A stretch of 64,000 bases of DNA, taken from NCBI RefSeq assembly GCF_009795845.1, contig NZ_WTEX01000014.1:1-64000 (forward strand), given 5' to 3'. This document shows positions 30,050 through 41,286 of the stretch, one piece after another. A program made the translations under genes and the position numbers. The notes under the pieces are model-generated. The model had not been told where the DNA came from. It saw nothing but the letters and a program-made list of their open reading frames with translations, and made no database searches. This DNA is from Gilliamella sp. Lep-s35 (GTDB lineage: Bacteria > Pseudomonadota > Gammaproteobacteria > Enterobacterales > Orbaceae). Each line of letters opens with the position of its first letter. Within the stretch, counting starts at the first letter, position 1.

Positions 30050-30922
30050 AAATATCTCTAGGTTGTATTATATTTTATGCGACTAATTATTATTTGGTAG
30101 GATTATTATTCAATCGGGTATTATAAGGATTAAACGGTTTTATGTCGCTAATTTATAGTGAGCCATAATATAGTTTTTTAAAACAGTAATGCTATGCAAA
30201 AAGTGCGTCAAATGTTAATTATTTGTAATGCTTGGACAATGAATAATAAAATAGACAATAAATAAAGTAAAAAAGAATTTTAATGTAGAGCTATTGTTAT
30301 ATCAATAAAAAGTAAATAAAAAAGAATAAAGATGTTGTTATAATATAATTTTATTAAAAAACTAACAATGCGTTACTCCTAAAACAATGCTAACAGATAG
30401 CCATCAGAAAAAGCTACAGAAATTAATGCTAAATGCTAGTCTAACTTACAATAAATAATCGCGTTGCAATACACAACAAGGTATTTTATATCAAATATTT
30501 GCTATCCGTATTTAGATATCTCAAGGAAATTTTGGGGTTAGGAATAATTTACCAACGTCTTAATCTCAGGTCAAAAAGTCTTATTTGTACAAATATTTAA
30601 TTTTATTAAATAAATATTAAGGTGTAATCTAGGAATGTCGTTAAAAATGTAAATGAGAAGGAGATTAATAAAAATAATATTCTCTAGCATCATTTCAAAA
30701 TTAAATGAATATTTTTATTTATTGATTTTTCATGGTCAACATAATTAAAACAACTAAAAAAAATAAAAACCATAAAATTTTATTATTTAAATTCAAAGAG
30801 AAATTGTTATAAAGTATACAACTTGAGCAAACTAACCAATAATTATACCTATCCTATTAAGTTGTAATCTGAAGCATACAGCTTAAGTACTTAGGAATAA
30901 TAAAATCTAAGATGAGAAAATC
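30050..30922. other. Long gene-free region between frdC and ppc
   Basis: About 870 bases, very AT-rich, with stops in all frames at short intervals and no tRNA-like or protein-like remnant. It must contain the divergent promoters of frdCD and ppc. I looked for an frdB or frdA remnant next to frdC and saw none. Confidence 0.5.
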
Positions 30923-33568
30923 ATGAATAACCAATACTCCTCAATGCGAAGTAATGTCAATATGCTAGGTACTTTATTAGGCAATGCAATCAAACGAGCC
31001 ACTGGTAATGAGACCTTTGATTTAGTTGAAAAAATAAGAAAATTATCGAAGTTGGCTCAAAAAGGAAATACACAAGCACATCATGAACTACTAAATTTAA
31101 TTGAAAATCTCAATGATGATGATTTATTGCATGTTGCACGCGCATTTAATCAGTTTTTGAATTTAGTTAATACGGCTGCTGAGTATTATGGTATTTCGCC
31201 CCATGGTGAAGCATCTAGTAGTCCTAAAAAAATGACTGAATTATTCAGTACACTAAAAAACCTTAACTTTTCCAAAGAAACGATTACAAACGCAATTAAC
31301 GAACTATCCATTGAATTGGTATTGACAGCTCATCCAACAGAAATCAATCGCCGAACAATGATCAATACTTATACGGCTATTAACAGTTGTTTATCCCAAC
31401 TCGATCATAATGATTTAGCCGACTATGAAATAGAACGGATCATGCGTCGCTTAAAACAGCTAGTTTGTCAGGCATGGTATACCGATGAAATCCGAAAAAA
31501 ACGCCCAACGCCAATTGATGAAGCAAAATGGGGATTTTCAGTTATTGAAGATAGCTTATGGGAAGGCGTGCCCCTATTTTTGCGAGAACTCAATGACCAG
31601 TTAGTTGATGCTTTTGATGAACAATTATCGGTTGATCATGTGCCAGTCAAATTCACCTCATGGATGGGCGGAGATCGTGATGGAAACCCTAATGTAACAG
31701 CAAAAGTCACAGAAAAAGTAATGCTACAAGCTAGATTAAAAGCTATTGAATTATTTTTAGCTGATATTCAAATACTTGTTCGTGAACTTTCGATGACAGA
31801 ATGCAACGAATCGGTTATTGAACTATTAGATGAAAGTAATAAGACCGTTTCTGAACCTTATCGCGCAGTAATGAAACAATTACGAGCACGCTTAATTAAA
31901 ACTCACAATTATATTGAAGCATTGCTAAATAATGAACGAGTATTACCTCCTAGTGATATTTTAATTAAAAATCAACAACTATGGACACCACTTTATATCT
32001 GTTATGAATCATTAATTGATAATGGCATGTCAATCATAGCCCATGGACCATTACTTGACACATTACGACGTATAAAAAGTTTCGGCTTACAATTGGTTAG
32101 ATTAGATATCCGTCAAGACAGTTCAGTCCACACAGAAGTCTTAGACGCATTAACCAAAGAACTTAATTTAGGTAGCTATGCCCAATGGTCAGAAGAAGAA
32201 AAACAAACCTTTTTATTAACTGAATTACAGTCTAATCGGCCATTACTCCCATATAACTGGCAACCAACTGAAATGGTTCAAGAAGTTTTAGATACTTGTC
32301 GCGTTATCAAAAAAGCAGGAGAAGAATCAATTGCTTCTTATGTAATATCAATGGCTAAAGCGCCTTCTGATGTTTTAGCCGTTTACTTATTATTGAAAAT
32401 CGTTGATTGCCAAAAAAATATTCCAGTTGCACCATTATTTGAAACATTAGAAGACTTAAACAATGCTAAATTGGTTATGCAAAAGTTACTGGATATTCCT
32501 TGGTATCGCGATAAAATTCGCGGCAAACAGATGGTGATGATAGGCTATTCTGATTCGGCTAAAGATGCCGGTACACTTGCGGCATCTTGGGCACAGTATC
32601 GCTCACAAGAAGAATTAGTTAACTTATTTGAAAAATATAATACTAATTTGGTGCTATTCCATGGACGAGGAGGATCAATTGGTCGCGGAGGAGCACCTGC
32701 ACATGCTGCGCTACTTTCACAACCACCAGGTTCATTAAAAGGTGGACTTAGAGTTACCGAGCAAGGCGAAATGATTCGTTTTAAACTTGGTCTACCTGAA
32801 GTTGCTCTCAGCAGTTTAATGCTTTATACATCAGCAATTTTACAAGCTAATTTATTGCCACCGCCAGCACCAAAACAAGAATGGCGCGATATCATGGACG
32901 AAATGTCTGAAATTTCATGCAACTGTTATCGTAGTTATGTACGTGAACGAACTGAATTTGTTGATTATTTTAGAGCAGTAACTCCTGAGGCTGAATTAGG
33001 TAGGTTACCACTAGGTTCAAGACCACAAAAACGTCGAACAGGTGGAGGGATAGAAAGTTTACGTGCTATTCCATGGATTTTTGCTTGGACACAAAACCGT
33101 TTAATGGTGCCATCTTGGCTTGGTGCGGGTAACGCTCTTAGAGCAGTTATTGAAAAAGGTAAAAAAGATCTTCTTAAAGAAATGTATCATAATTGGCCTT
33201 TTTTTAATGCTCGTTTAGGTATGCTTGAAATGGTTTACGCCAAAGCGGCACCAAATATACACGAATATTACGAACAGCGTTTAGTTGATCAAGCTTTATG
33301 GCCATTAGGCGAAGAGTTAAGAAACTTATTAACCAAAGATATCAATACCGTGCTAACAATTACTGATGATATCAGTTTAATGGCTGATTTACCTTGGATA
33401 GCAAAATCAGTCGCTTTACGTAATATTTATATTGAGCCATTAAATTTGTTACAAGTAGAACTATTAAGCCGCTCACGAAAACATAGCAATGATGAAAATA
33501 TCATCGTAGAACAAGGACTTATGATTACTATTTCAGGGATTGCGGCAGGTATGCGAAACTCTGGTTAA
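30923..33568 (+). CDS. ppc: Phosphoenolpyruvate carboxylase
   Basis: This enzyme carboxylates PEP to oxaloacetate, the main anaplerotic entry to the C4 acids used in mixed-acid fermentation. At 881 aa it matches E. coli (883). The first active-site signature VLTAHPTEI (catalytic His) is present, as are [28 protein letters not shown] (catalytic Lys region), the glycine-rich loop [14 protein letters not shown], and the C-terminal [12 protein letters not shown]. Allosteric-site residues were not checked. The stop codon is only 25 bases from an inserted IS end, whose hairpin may now act as its terminator. Confidence 0.97.
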   Translation: MNNQYSSMRSNVNMLGTLLGNAIKRATGNETFDLVEKIRKLSKLAQKGNTQAHHELLNLIENLNDDDLLHVARAFNQFLNLVNTAAEYYGISPHGEASSSPKKMTELFSTLKNLNFSKETITNAINELSIELVLTAHPTEINRRTMINTYTAINSCLSQLDHNDLADYEIERIMRRLKQLVCQAWYTDEIRKKRPTPIDEAKWGFSVIEDSLWEGVPLFLRELNDQLVDAFDEQLSVDHVPVKFTSWMGGDRDGNPNVTAKVTEKVMLQARLKAIELFLADIQILVRELSMTECNESVIELLDESNKTVSEPYRAVMKQLRARLIKTHNYIEALLNNERVLPPSDILIKNQQLWTPLYICYESLIDNGMSIIAHGPLLDTLRRIKSFGLQLVRLDIRQDSSVHTEVLDALTKELNLGSYAQWSEEEKQTFLLTELQSNRPLLPYNWQPTEMVQEVLDTCRVIKKAGEESIASYVISMAKAPSDVLAVYLLLKIVDCQKNIPVAPLFETLEDLNNAKLVMQKLLDIPWYRDKIRGKQMVMIGYSDSAKDAGTLAASWAQYRSQEELVNLFEKYNTNLVLFHGRGGSIGRGGAPAHAALLSQPPGSLKGGLRVTEQGEMIRFKLGLPEVALSSLMLYTSAILQANLLPPPAPKQEWRDIMDEMSEISCNCYRSYVRERTEFVDYFRAVTPEAELGRLPLGSRPQKRRTGGGIESLRAIPWIFAWTQNRLMVPSWLGAGNALRAVIEKGKKDLLKEMYHNWPFFNARLGMLEMVYAKAAPNIHEYYEQRLVDQALWPLGEELRNLLTKDINTVLTITDDISLMADLPWIAKSVALRNIYIEPLNLLQVELLSRSRKHSNDENIIVEQGLMITISGIAAGMRNSG

Positions 33569-33593
33569 AAATAAAAAAGGCACCGTAGTCCCC

Positions 33594-33702
33594 TCAGATT
33601 GATGACAAAGAACTCGCTTTTTGGCGAGTTCTTTGATCTAATAGAGAAGGGTCCATTATTAAAAGGAATTCTTCTATGCTAAAAAAACAACTCGAGCGAC
33701 AC
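33594..33702 (+). mobile_element. Left end of an IS1182-type element, cut by an IS3 insertion
   Basis: It starts with TCAGATTGATGACA (the inverse of the ends at 84 and 38141). A perfect 12-bp hairpin (33606-33617 with 33624-33635) follows, then GGAATTCTTCT and an ATG at 33677. The first codons read MLKKQLERH, like the start of IS1182-family transposases. The frame is interrupted at 33703 by the left end of the IS3-type element. The same segment in inverse orientation lies at 1-84. Confidence 0.7.
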
Positions 33703-34575
33703 TGTAACTGTCCCCCAAAATAGCACAACAAAAAAGTAGAAAATTCTCTATGATAAAAGTAAAGGGGATTTAATTATGAAAAAAATAACTGAACACCAAA
33801 TTGTATCGATATTAAAAGAAGCAGAAGCGGGTATTCCCGTTAAAGAGCTTTGCCGTAAATATGGCATGGGTAATTCAACTTTCTATAAATGGCGGGAAAA
33901 ATACGGCGGAATGGAAAGCTCAGATATCAAACCTATCAATGGAATCATAAACGGGTGTATCGGGTGTATTGCCAATTAAAGCTTAATCTCAGGATAAAGC
34001 GTAAACAGCGCATTCCTCCACGAAGCCCGGAAAGGTTATTAGTCACCAATAAGCAAGGTGAATGTTGGTCAATGGATTTTATGAGTGACAGCAGTCAAAA
34101 TCAACGCCGCTTTAGGACATTCAATGTGATAGATGATTTTAATCGTGAGGCGTTAGGTATTGATATTGCGGTCAGTTTACCTGAGGTAGAATCATTCGTT
34201 ATCTGGATAAACTCGCTCAATACCATGGTTATCCGTTAAAAATACGGGTCGATAATGGGCCTGAATTTACTGGAAAAACGTTTACTAATTGGGCAAAATC
34301 ACATGGTATTACTATTGATTATATTGAGCCTGGTAGCCCATATCAAAACGGCTATATTGAACGATTTAACCGGACTTATCGAACCGAGGTGTTAGATTTA
34401 TATCTTTTTAACAACCTAGAGCAAGCAAGGAGAATGACTGAAGAATGGCTAACCATTTATAATACCGAAAGACCGCATGAGGCACTAAATAATATGACGC
34501 CGATTGAATTTAAAACACAAAAACAGGCAGCGTAATTTTCTATGTGGGTTTTGTGCTAAAAATGGGGTATTTACA
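33703..34575 (+). mobile_element. IS3-family element, internally deleted
   Basis: The ends form imperfect inverted repeats: TGTAACTGTCCCCCAAAATA at 33703 and, read from the other side, TGTAAATACCCCATTTTTAG ending at 34575, both followed by GCACAA. At 873 bp it is shorter than a full IS3 element (about 1.2 kb) because the middle of the transposase genes is missing. It interrupts the IS1182-type transposase start. No clear target duplication is visible (CAC left, CAT right). Confidence 0.85.
33776..34535 (+). pseudogene. IS3-family transposase, deleted and frameshifted
   Basis: OrfA begins normally (MKKITEHQIVSILKEAEAG, then CRKYGMGNSTFYKWREKYGG), resembling IS407-like OrfA, and breaks after about 49 residues near 33931. 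The sequence then joins the OrfB integrase domain (NHKRVYRVYCQLKLNLRIK, WSMDFMSDSS, RTFNVIDDFNREALGIDI). A frameshift near 34190 moves the rest into another frame, where IRYLDKLAQYHGYPLKIR, VDNGPEFTG, the glutamate-containing QNGYIERFNRTYR and NTERPHEALNNMTP continue to a TAA at 34533. All three acidic catalytic positions are recognisable, but no intact protein can be made. Confidence 0.9.
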
Positions 34576-34795
34576 CATATGGCTCTACAAAACCAAAAAT
34601 CTCTCCGTCCCTGTTATCCGGAGGAAATTCATAATAAACAACTTTTTTATTATATACATACACAACTGTATTAAAGAATTCTTGAGTTATTCCATATTTC
34701 CTTTTAGGTCTTTCTATTGAAATAGAACATGATAAATAATAACAGAATAATGAGATAAATGGGATAAATGGGATAATACTGTAATGTATATACAT
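34571..34795 (-). pseudogene. Small exported protein truncated by the IS3 element
   Basis: A 74-codon frame starting at 34795 begins with a signal-like segment (MYIHYSIIPFIPFISLFCYY). It continues SIERPKRKYGITQEFFNTVV and YEFPPDNRDGEIFGFVEPYV. Its stop codon is supplied by the IS3 right end, so the original protein was longer. I do not recognise the family. The composition looks like a real protein, not chance. Confidence 0.4.
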
Positions 34796-34797
34796 AA

Positions 34798-35022
34798 AAA
34801 AACAAAATTAACGCCCTATCACAGACAAGCGATAATCGCTGATATCATCAAGAAAAATCACCGTTACTAATTTGGCTAAAGGCGATAACAAAACCTACCT
34901 ACGTGAAATGCGACAAGTTGATACCAAAGGTTTTCCTTTACTTAAAAAGCAAACCAAACAGCAAACGAGAGAATATTTATTTGTTGGTATTAAACATGAT
35001 TTTTTTAGGTTTTTTACATAAA
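34798..35022 (+). pseudogene. Unidentified broken coding remnant
   Basis: Two adjacent frames give a coherent sequence with one frameshift near 34865: KLTPYHRQAIIADIIKKNH, then VTNLAKGDNKTYLREMRQVD and TKGFPLLKKQTKQQTREYLF up to a TAA at about 35022. No start codon in frame and no family recognised. It is probably part of a foreign gene decayed alongside the IS copies. Confidence 0.35.
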
Positions 35023-35201
35023 CGTAGTGCGTTCCTGAAAGTTTTTAACGAAAATGGCGCTGTTTTTATTTTTTAGCTAAAATTTTTGTTTAGATAAACT
35101 GCGTGATAACCGGCGTATCAAGCAAAAATAGACAAAATACTTTATGTGTTTTTAGTGAATGAGTTTAACCATGAAGTGTAAACAGCTCGGTGTTTTTCTA
35201 C

Positions 35202-35239
35202 AGAACTCGCCAAAAAGCGAGTTCCTTGTCATCAATCTG
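35202..35239 (-). mobile_element. Solo IS1182-type end
   Basis: GAACTCGC/GCGAGTTC hairpin (35203-35210 with 35217-35224) followed by TGTCATCAATCTG at 35227-35239, the same end structure as at 43-84. The rest of the element is absent. It lies 26 bases from the rlmKL stop codon and could act as that gene's terminator. Confidence 0.65.
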
Positions 35240-35264
35240 TAACCGCTTTATGGCAGTTTTATGT

Positions 35265-37385
35265 TTATTGATGTTTTACAATAAAACAGCAGTGAATTTT
35301 TTTATTGCGTTTAAAATCAAGCGATAGCGTTTTATTGGTAATTTCTTGATAGGTTAGCCCTAGGTTTTGCATACCAATACTATCCATTTTAAAACCACGC
35401 TTATTATTCGAAAAGATAATCGTTCCATTAGGGCGTAACAAGCGTTTTAAATCGGTCATCAATTTTAAGTGATCACGCTGAACATCAAAGGTATCGTTCA
35501 TCCGTTTTGAGTTTGAAAATGTCGGCGGATCGATAAAAATTAAATCGAATTGCTCATCAGCCTGAGATAAATAGAGCAAACAATCCGCCTGAATTAATCG
35601 ATGTTTTTTACCTGTTAAACTATTTTGTTTTAAATTACGATCAGCCCATTCCAAATAGGTGCGAGACATATCGACTGTGGTGGTTGATTTTGCTCCGCCA
35701 AGTCCAGCATAAACCGTTGCACTACCTGTATAGGCAAATAGGTTTAAAAAGTCTTTACCTGCACTCATTTCACCAATCATTTTTCGTGCTAAGCGATGAT
35801 CTAAAAACAATCCTGTATCTAAATAATCGGTCACATTAACCCAAAATGTGGTTTGTCGTTGATTAATGGGAAATTCGTGCACTAGGAAATAGTCCTGTTT
35901 TTGTCCTAGTTTTTGGTATTGCTGTTTGCCTTTTTGTTTTTCACGGGTTTTTAGTACTAACTGATCGGCGGTAAGCTCAAGCACTGACATGGTGGCGTTA
36001 ATAATATCAAAAAGCCGTTGGCGAGTTTTTTGTGGATCGATGTTTTTCGGTGCTGCGTATTCTTGCATCACTATTTTATCTTTATAACGATCGATAGCGA
36101 CATTGTATTCAGGCAAATCTGCATCATAAAGCCGATAGCATTCCAGTTGTTCTTGAGCAGCCCACTTTTCTAACTTTTGTTTATTTTTGCGTAATCGGTT
36201 AGCAAAATCCGCAGCAGGAATAGTGGAATTTGTGATTGCTTCTTCAGTATTACGCTTAGCAATGACATAATTTTTTTGTATACAGTCGAGAAGACCATTT
36301 TTTGCTTTGAATTGCCTTTCTGCTCTCATTTGTAAGCAATCTAACAACTGTGGCGCGCCACTAAATAATGATAATCGCCATCCACCAAAATTTTGTTTGA
36401 CTTGTCGACCAAGTGCCGTATGCAAAGCTATAAGCGCAGGTTCGCTTTCTAAGCGTTCTCCATAAGGTGGATTACTGATGATCATGCCTACCGTTTCAGT
36501 TGACAATGGATTGGTCAGTTGTGTCACATCTTGCATCGAAAATGTAATTAAATCCCCCACACCTGCTTGAAGAGCATTTTGTTTAGCTCGTTCAAGTACC
36601 GTCGCATTATTATCATAACCGATAAATGCAGTGTTTGTTTTAGATACGTTATGTTTTGCGGTGAAAAGCAATTCGTTCCACAATGTCGGGTTAAAGCCTT
36701 TCCAAGCAAAAAATCCCCACTGTTTACGATGTAAACCGGGTGGGATTTGTGATGCCATCATTGCCGCTTCAATTAGTAATGTACCTGAACCACACATCGG
36801 ATCGAGCAATGGCTCATTTATTTTCCAACCAGAACGCATAATAATAGCAGCAGCTAAGCTCTCTTTTAGTGGGGCTTTCCCTGTTTGCTCTCGATAACCA
36901 CGCTCATGTAAACTATTACCACTTAGATCTAAAGATAGTGTGACACGGTTTTTATTTAAATAAGCATGAAGCCGAATATCGGAGTCTTGTTTTGCTACAT
37001 TAGGACGTTCATTAGTATGACGTAAAAAGTGATCGACAATCGCATCTTTGATCTTTAGCGCACCATATTGACTATTAAGGATAAATTCGTTTACGCCAAC
37101 AAAATTAATCACGAAAGAGTTATCAACAGCAAAAATATCTGGCCATTTAATATTAAACACACAAGAGTACAGATCCAAATCGCTATAGATGTCGAACTCG
37201 GCAATAGGTAGTAAAATGCGAGATGCCAAACGCGACCATAATAATGATTGATATAGCGTTTTTTCATCGGCATCAAAATAAACACCACCTTGCGCAATTT
37301 TACAATTAATTGCACCAATTTGTTCTAACTCTTTTTTTAATAACTCTTCAAACCCACGAGACGTGCTGGCAAATAGCGTTTTCAT
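35265..37385 (-). CDS. rlmL: Bifunctional 23S rRNA methyltransferase RlmKL
   Basis: One protein makes two 23S rRNA marks: the N-terminal half m2G2445 (RlmL), the C-terminal half m7G2069 (RlmK). It has a THUMP domain near the N-terminus and a first Rossmann methyltransferase with [16 protein letters not shown] and the NPPYGER catalytic motif. The second has [18 protein letters not shown] and [12 protein letters not shown] chose [16 protein letters not shown] (37385, 706 aa; E. coli 702) over an ATG 17 codons upstream because it matches the family. Both flanks are IS debris, yet the frame is intact. Confidence 0.95.
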   Translation of the reverse strand: MKTLFASTSRGFEELLKKELEQIGAINCKIAQGGVYFDADEKTLYQSLLWSRLASRILLPIAEFDIYSDLDLYSCVFNIKWPDIFAVDNSFVINFVGVNEFILNSQYGALKIKDAIVDHFLRHTNERPNVAKQDSDIRLHAYLNKNRVTLSLDLSGNSLHERGYREQTGKAPLKESLAAAIIMRSGWKINEPLLDPMCGSGTLLIEAAMMASQIPPGLHRKQWGFFAWKGFNPTLWNELLFTAKHNVSKTNTAFIGYDNNATVLERAKQNALQAGVGDLITFSMQDVTQLTNPLSTETVGMIISNPPYGERLESEPALIALHTALGRQVKQNFGGWRLSLFSGAPQLLDCLQMRAERQFKAKNGLLDCIQKNYVIAKRNTEEAITNSTIPAADFANRLRKNKQKLEKWAAQEQLECYRLYDADLPEYNVAIDRYKDKIVMQEYAAPKNIDPQKTRQRLFDIINATMSVLELTADQLVLKTREKQKGKQQYQKLGQKQDYFLVHEFPINQRQTTFWVNVTDYLDTGLFLDHRLARKMIGEMSAGKDFLNLFAYTGSATVYAGLGGAKSTTTVDMSRTYLEWADRNLKQNSLTGKKHRLIQADCLLYLSQADEQFDLIFIDPPTFSNSKRMNDTFDVQRDHLKLMTDLKRLLRPNGTIIFSNNKRGFKMDSIGMQNLGLTYQEITNKTLSLDFKRNKKIHCCFIVKHQ

Positions 37386-37612
37386 GCATAACTCACTTAA
37401 CAATAAAATTGCTGGCATTATACCGACTAATTGCAATAGTGGGAAATAAAGGCTGATATTAGTTAGATGAATATTGGGTTAGTTTATTAATAATCAGAAA
37501 AGTTTGGGGGTAATGAGAATTAATGTTAGTTTAGTAGAAGAATTAGAATGTAATTTACCAAAACAAAAAAGATAAAGGTAGGCACTGTGTAATATTTTAA
37601 GGAGTAGTTACA

Positions 37613-37797
37613 GTTAGATTTATATCTTTTTAACAACCTAGAGCAAGCAAGGAGAATGACTGAAGAATGGCTAACCATTTATAATACAGAAAGACCACAT
37701 GAGGCACTAAATAATATGACGCTGATTGAATTTAAAACACGAAAACAAGCAGCGTAATTTTCTATGTGGGTTTTGTGCTAAAAATGGGGTATTTACA
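37613..37797 (+). mobile_element. Right-end fragment of a second IS3-family copy
   Basis: About 185 bases nearly identical to 34391-34575, with only a few substitutions. They encode the last part of OrfB (NTERPHEALNNMTLIEFK) with its TAA at 37755 and the terminal inverted repeat ending at 37797. It begins abruptly and abuts the IS1182-type fragment directly. Confidence 0.85.
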
Positions 37798-38141
37798 AAT
37801 TCTGTCCGTTATTGTCACGGTGTACACAGAGTAAAAATACACAGAAATTCATCACACGCCATATCTGGGAAGCAGATAAAGAGAAAGCCAATGAGATTCG
37901 TTTAAGTCAGTGGGGTAAAAAAGTCTATGCTCGGCGAAAACATACCGTAGAGCACAGGTTCAAATGCAGTGTTTATTGGCCACAACGGCACAAAATATTA
38001 AGAAAATAGCGATAAAGCTATTTTTGTTACGTTTTTTAGGCCATTTTTTAATTTATTTAATAAAATCCAAATTAAAAATCCTGTTTATGGTTTAAATAAA
38101 AAATAAACCCCGAATTATATCGAGGTTTGTCATCAATCTGA
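37798..38141 (+). pseudogene. C-terminal remnant and right end of an IS1182-type transposase
   Basis: The first frame reads PLLSRCTQSKNTQKFITRHI, then WEADKEKANEIRLSQWGKKV and YARRKHTVE, a pattern typical of IS1182-family transposase C-termini. After TVE an internal deletion and frame change joins VQMQCLLATTAQNIKKIA, the usual last residues. A near-perfect hairpin (AAACCCCGA 38105-38113 with 38120-38128) and TGTCATCAATCTGA at 38128-38141 form the right end of the element. No intact product. Confidence 0.75.
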
Positions 38142-38164
38142 AAACCTCTCATTTGAGAGGTTTT
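38141..38164 (-). terminator. Terminator of valS
   Basis: AAAACCTCTCA (38141-38151) pairs perfectly with TGAGAGGTTTT (38154-38164) around a two-base loop; on the minus strand it ends in TTTT. It lies 13 bases beyond the valS stop, with an IS end immediately beyond it. Confidence 0.85.
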
Positions 38165-38177
38165 TAATTTAATAAAC

Positions 38178-41036
38178 TTAAAGGCTTTTTATTGCGGTAT
38201 ACTGCTCTTGCAGTTTTGCTTTATCGTCAATATAACCTTGTTGTTTTTCCTTTTCTTTAGCGACCACAGCGGCTGGTGCTTTATCAACAAAGCTTACGTT
38301 AGATAGTTTGTTTTCAATACGGGAAATTTCGCCATTAATTCGCTCAATTTCTTTTTCTAAACGCGCAAGTTCGTTTTCTTTATTAATTAATCCAGCCATT
38401 GGGATAAGCAATTCAGCACCATCCACTAGTTTAGTGACAGATAATGGCCCTGCTTCACCTTCATCAAGTAAAACAATTTCGGATAATCTTGCTAGTGATT
38501 CAATAAAGTTGATATTATCACTAATAATTCGATGTACCGTTGGCGAGGCCTTTCTAATTAGTAATTGTAATGGCTTACTTGGTGCAATATTCATTTCTGC
38601 ACGAATATTTCGCACTGCAATTACCACCTCTTTTATCCAATTAATATCTGCTACTGCTTCGTCATTTACATGTTGTTTATCAAAAGCAGGCATTGGCTGT
38701 AACATAATAGTGTCAGCAGTTATGTGCATTAATCCTTTTACATTTTGCCAAATTTCTTCGGTAATAAATGGAATAATTGGATGAGCTAAGCGTAATAGCG
38801 CCTCTAATACTGTCACTAATGTATGACGAGCTGCACGTTGCTGTGATTGTTCGCCATTGGCTAAAATCGATTTGGTTAGTTCTAAATACCAGTCACAAAA
38901 TTGGTTCCAAGTAAATTCATATAAAATATTTGCAGCTAAATCAAATCGGTAGGTATCAAATGCTTCACGATAAGATTTAACAGTTTGGTTAAATTCTGCT
39001 AAAACCCATTTATCAGCAAGAGAATAATCTAAATCTCCGCCATTAAATCCGCAATCGTGTCCCTCTGTATTCATTAACACATAACGGCTAGCATTCCAAA
39101 GTTTGTTACAGAAGTTTCGATAACCTTCTAATCGTTTTAGATCCCAATTGATATCTCGCCCTGTCGATGCTAAGGCAGCTAACGTAAAGCGTAATGCATC
39201 AGTACCATGAGCCTCAATGCCATTAGGAAATTGCTTTTGAGTTCGTTTAGCGATTTTTTCAGCTAATTGAGGTTGCATCATATTGCCCGTGCGTTTTTCT
39301 AATAATGCAGGCAGTGAGATGCCATCAATCATATCTAAAGGATCAATTACATTTCCTTTAGATTTTGACATTTTCTGCCCTTCTTCATCACGAATTAGAC
39401 CTGTGACATACACCGTTTTAAATGGCACTTGCGGTTTTCCATGTTCATCTTTTATAAAATGCATAGTCATCATGATCATTCTGGCAACCCAGAAGAAAAT
39501 GATGTCAAAACCGGTCACTAGCACATTCGTTGGATGAAACGTGGTTAAGTCGTCAGTATTTTCTGGCCAACCTAACGTTGAAAATGTCCAAAGCGCAGAC
39601 GAGAACCAAGTATCAAGCACATCTTCATCTTGCTCTAACTCAATATCATTTGACAAATTATTTTCACGCCGTACTTCAGCTTCATCACGCCCCACATATA
39701 CATTACCTTGTTTATCATACCAAGCAGGAATACGGTGTCCCCACCATAATTGACGCGAAATACACCAATCTTGGATATCATTCATCCAAGAAAAATACAT
39801 GTTTTCATACTGTTTTGGTACAAATTGGATATCACCATTTTTTACAGCATCGATCGCAGGCTCGGCAAGCACTTTTGCACGCACATACCATTGATCAGTT
39901 AGCATAGGTTCAATAACAACGCCACCACGATCACCATAAGGAACAGTTAAATCATGAGGTTCAATTTTTTCTAAAATACCTAGTGATTCACATTCTGCCA
40001 CAACCGCTTTACGGGCAGCAAAACGCTCTAGATTTTGGAATTGAGCAGGAATAGTAGGTTCGTAAGCATCACTTGGTTCACCATTAGTATCAAACACTTC
40101 AGCTTGCTGACGAATATCACCATCAAAGGTTAAGATATTGATCATCGGTAATTGATGACGTCGCCCTACCTCATAGTCATTAAAATCATGAGCTGGCGTA
40201 ATTTTTACGCACCCAGTACCTTTTGTCATATCAGCATGTTCATCACCAACAATAGGAATACGGCGATTAACAAACGGTAATATCACGTATTGACCAATCA
40301 AATCTTTATAGCGAGGATCTTCAGGATTCACCGCAACCCCTGTATCCCCAAATAAGGTTTCAGGACGAGTGGTTGCCACCACTAAATAATCTTTACCATC
40401 GGCTGTTTTAGCTCCATCTGCTAATGGATAACGCAAATGCCACATTGAGCCTTTAACTTCTCGGTTTTCGACCTCAAGATCTGAAATCGCTGTGCGTAAT
40501 TTAGGGTCCCAATTAACTAAACGTTTGCCGCGATAGATAAGGTTTTCTTGATATAGTCGAACAAATACTTCTTTCACCGCATTTGATAGACCTTCATCCA
40601 TGGTAAATCGTTCACGATCCCAATCAACTGAATCCCCTAAACGACGCATTTGCTTTGTAATGCTGCCACCTGACTCAGCTTTCCATTGCCAGATTTTTTC
40701 GATAAACGCATCACGACCATAATCATGACGAGTTTTGTTTTCTTCAGCGGCAATTTTACGCTCTACCACCATTTGCGTGGCAATACCAGCATGATCGGTT
40801 CCTGATTGCCAAAGGGTATTATGCCCTTGCATACGGTGATAACGAATTAAGGCATCCATAATAGTTTGTTGAAATGCATGCCCCATATGTAAACTCCCAG
40901 TTACATTTGGTGGTGGAATAGCAATACAATAACTTGGCTGTGATTTGTCACCATTAGGCTTAAAGTATCCGCTTTCTTCCCAATGTTGATAAATGGGTTG
41001 TTCAATTTCGTGTGGATTATAAGTTGTGTTTTTCAT
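38178..41036 (-). CDS. valS: Valyl-tRNA synthetase
   Basis: This class I synthetase charges tRNA-Val, one of which is encoded at 48584. At 952 aa it matches E. coli (951). The HIGH motif appears as [14 protein letters not shown] near residue 40 and KMSKS as [16 protein letters not shown]. The editing domain ([16 protein letters not shown]), the anticodon-binding domain and a C-terminal coiled coil ([20 protein letters not shown]) are all present. No leader peptide or T-box is evident upstream. Confidence 0.97.
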   Translation of the reverse strand: MKNTTYNPHEIEQPIYQHWEESGYFKPNGDKSQPSYCIAIPPPNVTGSLHMGHAFQQTIMDALIRYHRMQGHNTLWQSGTDHAGIATQMVVERKIAAEENKTRHDYGRDAFIEKIWQWKAESGGSITKQMRRLGDSVDWDRERFTMDEGLSNAVKEVFVRLYQENLIYRGKRLVNWDPKLRTAISDLEVENREVKGSMWHLRYPLADGAKTADGKDYLVVATTRPETLFGDTGVAVNPEDPRYKDLIGQYVILPFVNRRIPIVGDEHADMTKGTGCVKITPAHDFNDYEVGRRHQLPMINILTFDGDIRQQAEVFDTNGEPSDAYEPTIPAQFQNLERFAARKAVVAECESLGILEKIEPHDLTVPYGDRGGVVIEPMLTDQWYVRAKVLAEPAIDAVKNGDIQFVPKQYENMYFSWMNDIQDWCISRQLWWGHRIPAWYDKQGNVYVGRDEAEVRRENNLSNDIELEQDEDVLDTWFSSALWTFSTLGWPENTDDLTTFHPTNVLVTGFDIIFFWVARMIMMTMHFIKDEHGKPQVPFKTVYVTGLIRDEEGQKMSKSKGNVIDPLDMIDGISLPALLEKRTGNMMQPQLAEKIAKRTQKQFPNGIEAHGTDALRFTLAALASTGRDINWDLKRLEGYRNFCNKLWNASRYVLMNTEGHDCGFNGGDLDYSLADKWVLAEFNQTVKSYREAFDTYRFDLAANILYEFTWNQFCDWYLELTKSILANGEQSQQRAARHTLVTVLEALLRLAHPIIPFITEEIWQNVKGLMHITADTIMLQPMPAFDKQHVNDEAVADINWIKEVVIAVRNIRAEMNIAPSKPLQLLIRKASPTVHRIISDNINFIESLARLSEIVLLDEGEAGPLSVTKLVDGAELLIPMAGLINKENELARLEKEIERINGEISRIENKLSNVSFVDKAPAAVVAKEKEKQQGYIDDKAKLQEQYTAIKSL

Positions 41037-41188
41037 AATTAAAGCATCAATCCTGATCTAGGGCATAATAGAAAATAGCGTTTATTCTACAGTAAAATAG
41101 AAAAACAATAAATTAGCAGAACGATAATCTAAGTGGATTTAATTTATCTTTGACGATCTTATGTAAATATTGATAGTGATGAGTTCAA

Positions 41189-41220
41189 AATTCACCGTTT
41201 TAAAGTTAAAACGGTGAATT
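41189..41220 (-). terminator. Terminator of the pan operon
   Basis: A very strong inverted repeat, AATTCACCGTTTTAA against its exact complement (41189-41203 and 41206-41220), with a two-base loop. It lies between the panC stop and the valS start, both on the minus strand. Confidence 0.75.
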
Positions 41221-41286
41221 AAAAAAGCCAAATTATATGGTTAAAACAATCATTATTTTAATAGTCTCAGTAGGAAAAAATAGCTT

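Noticed and set aside
41037-41188. T-box or leader peptide before valS
   Set aside because: No run of valine codons and no T-box sequence; the only strong structure is the pan operon terminator.
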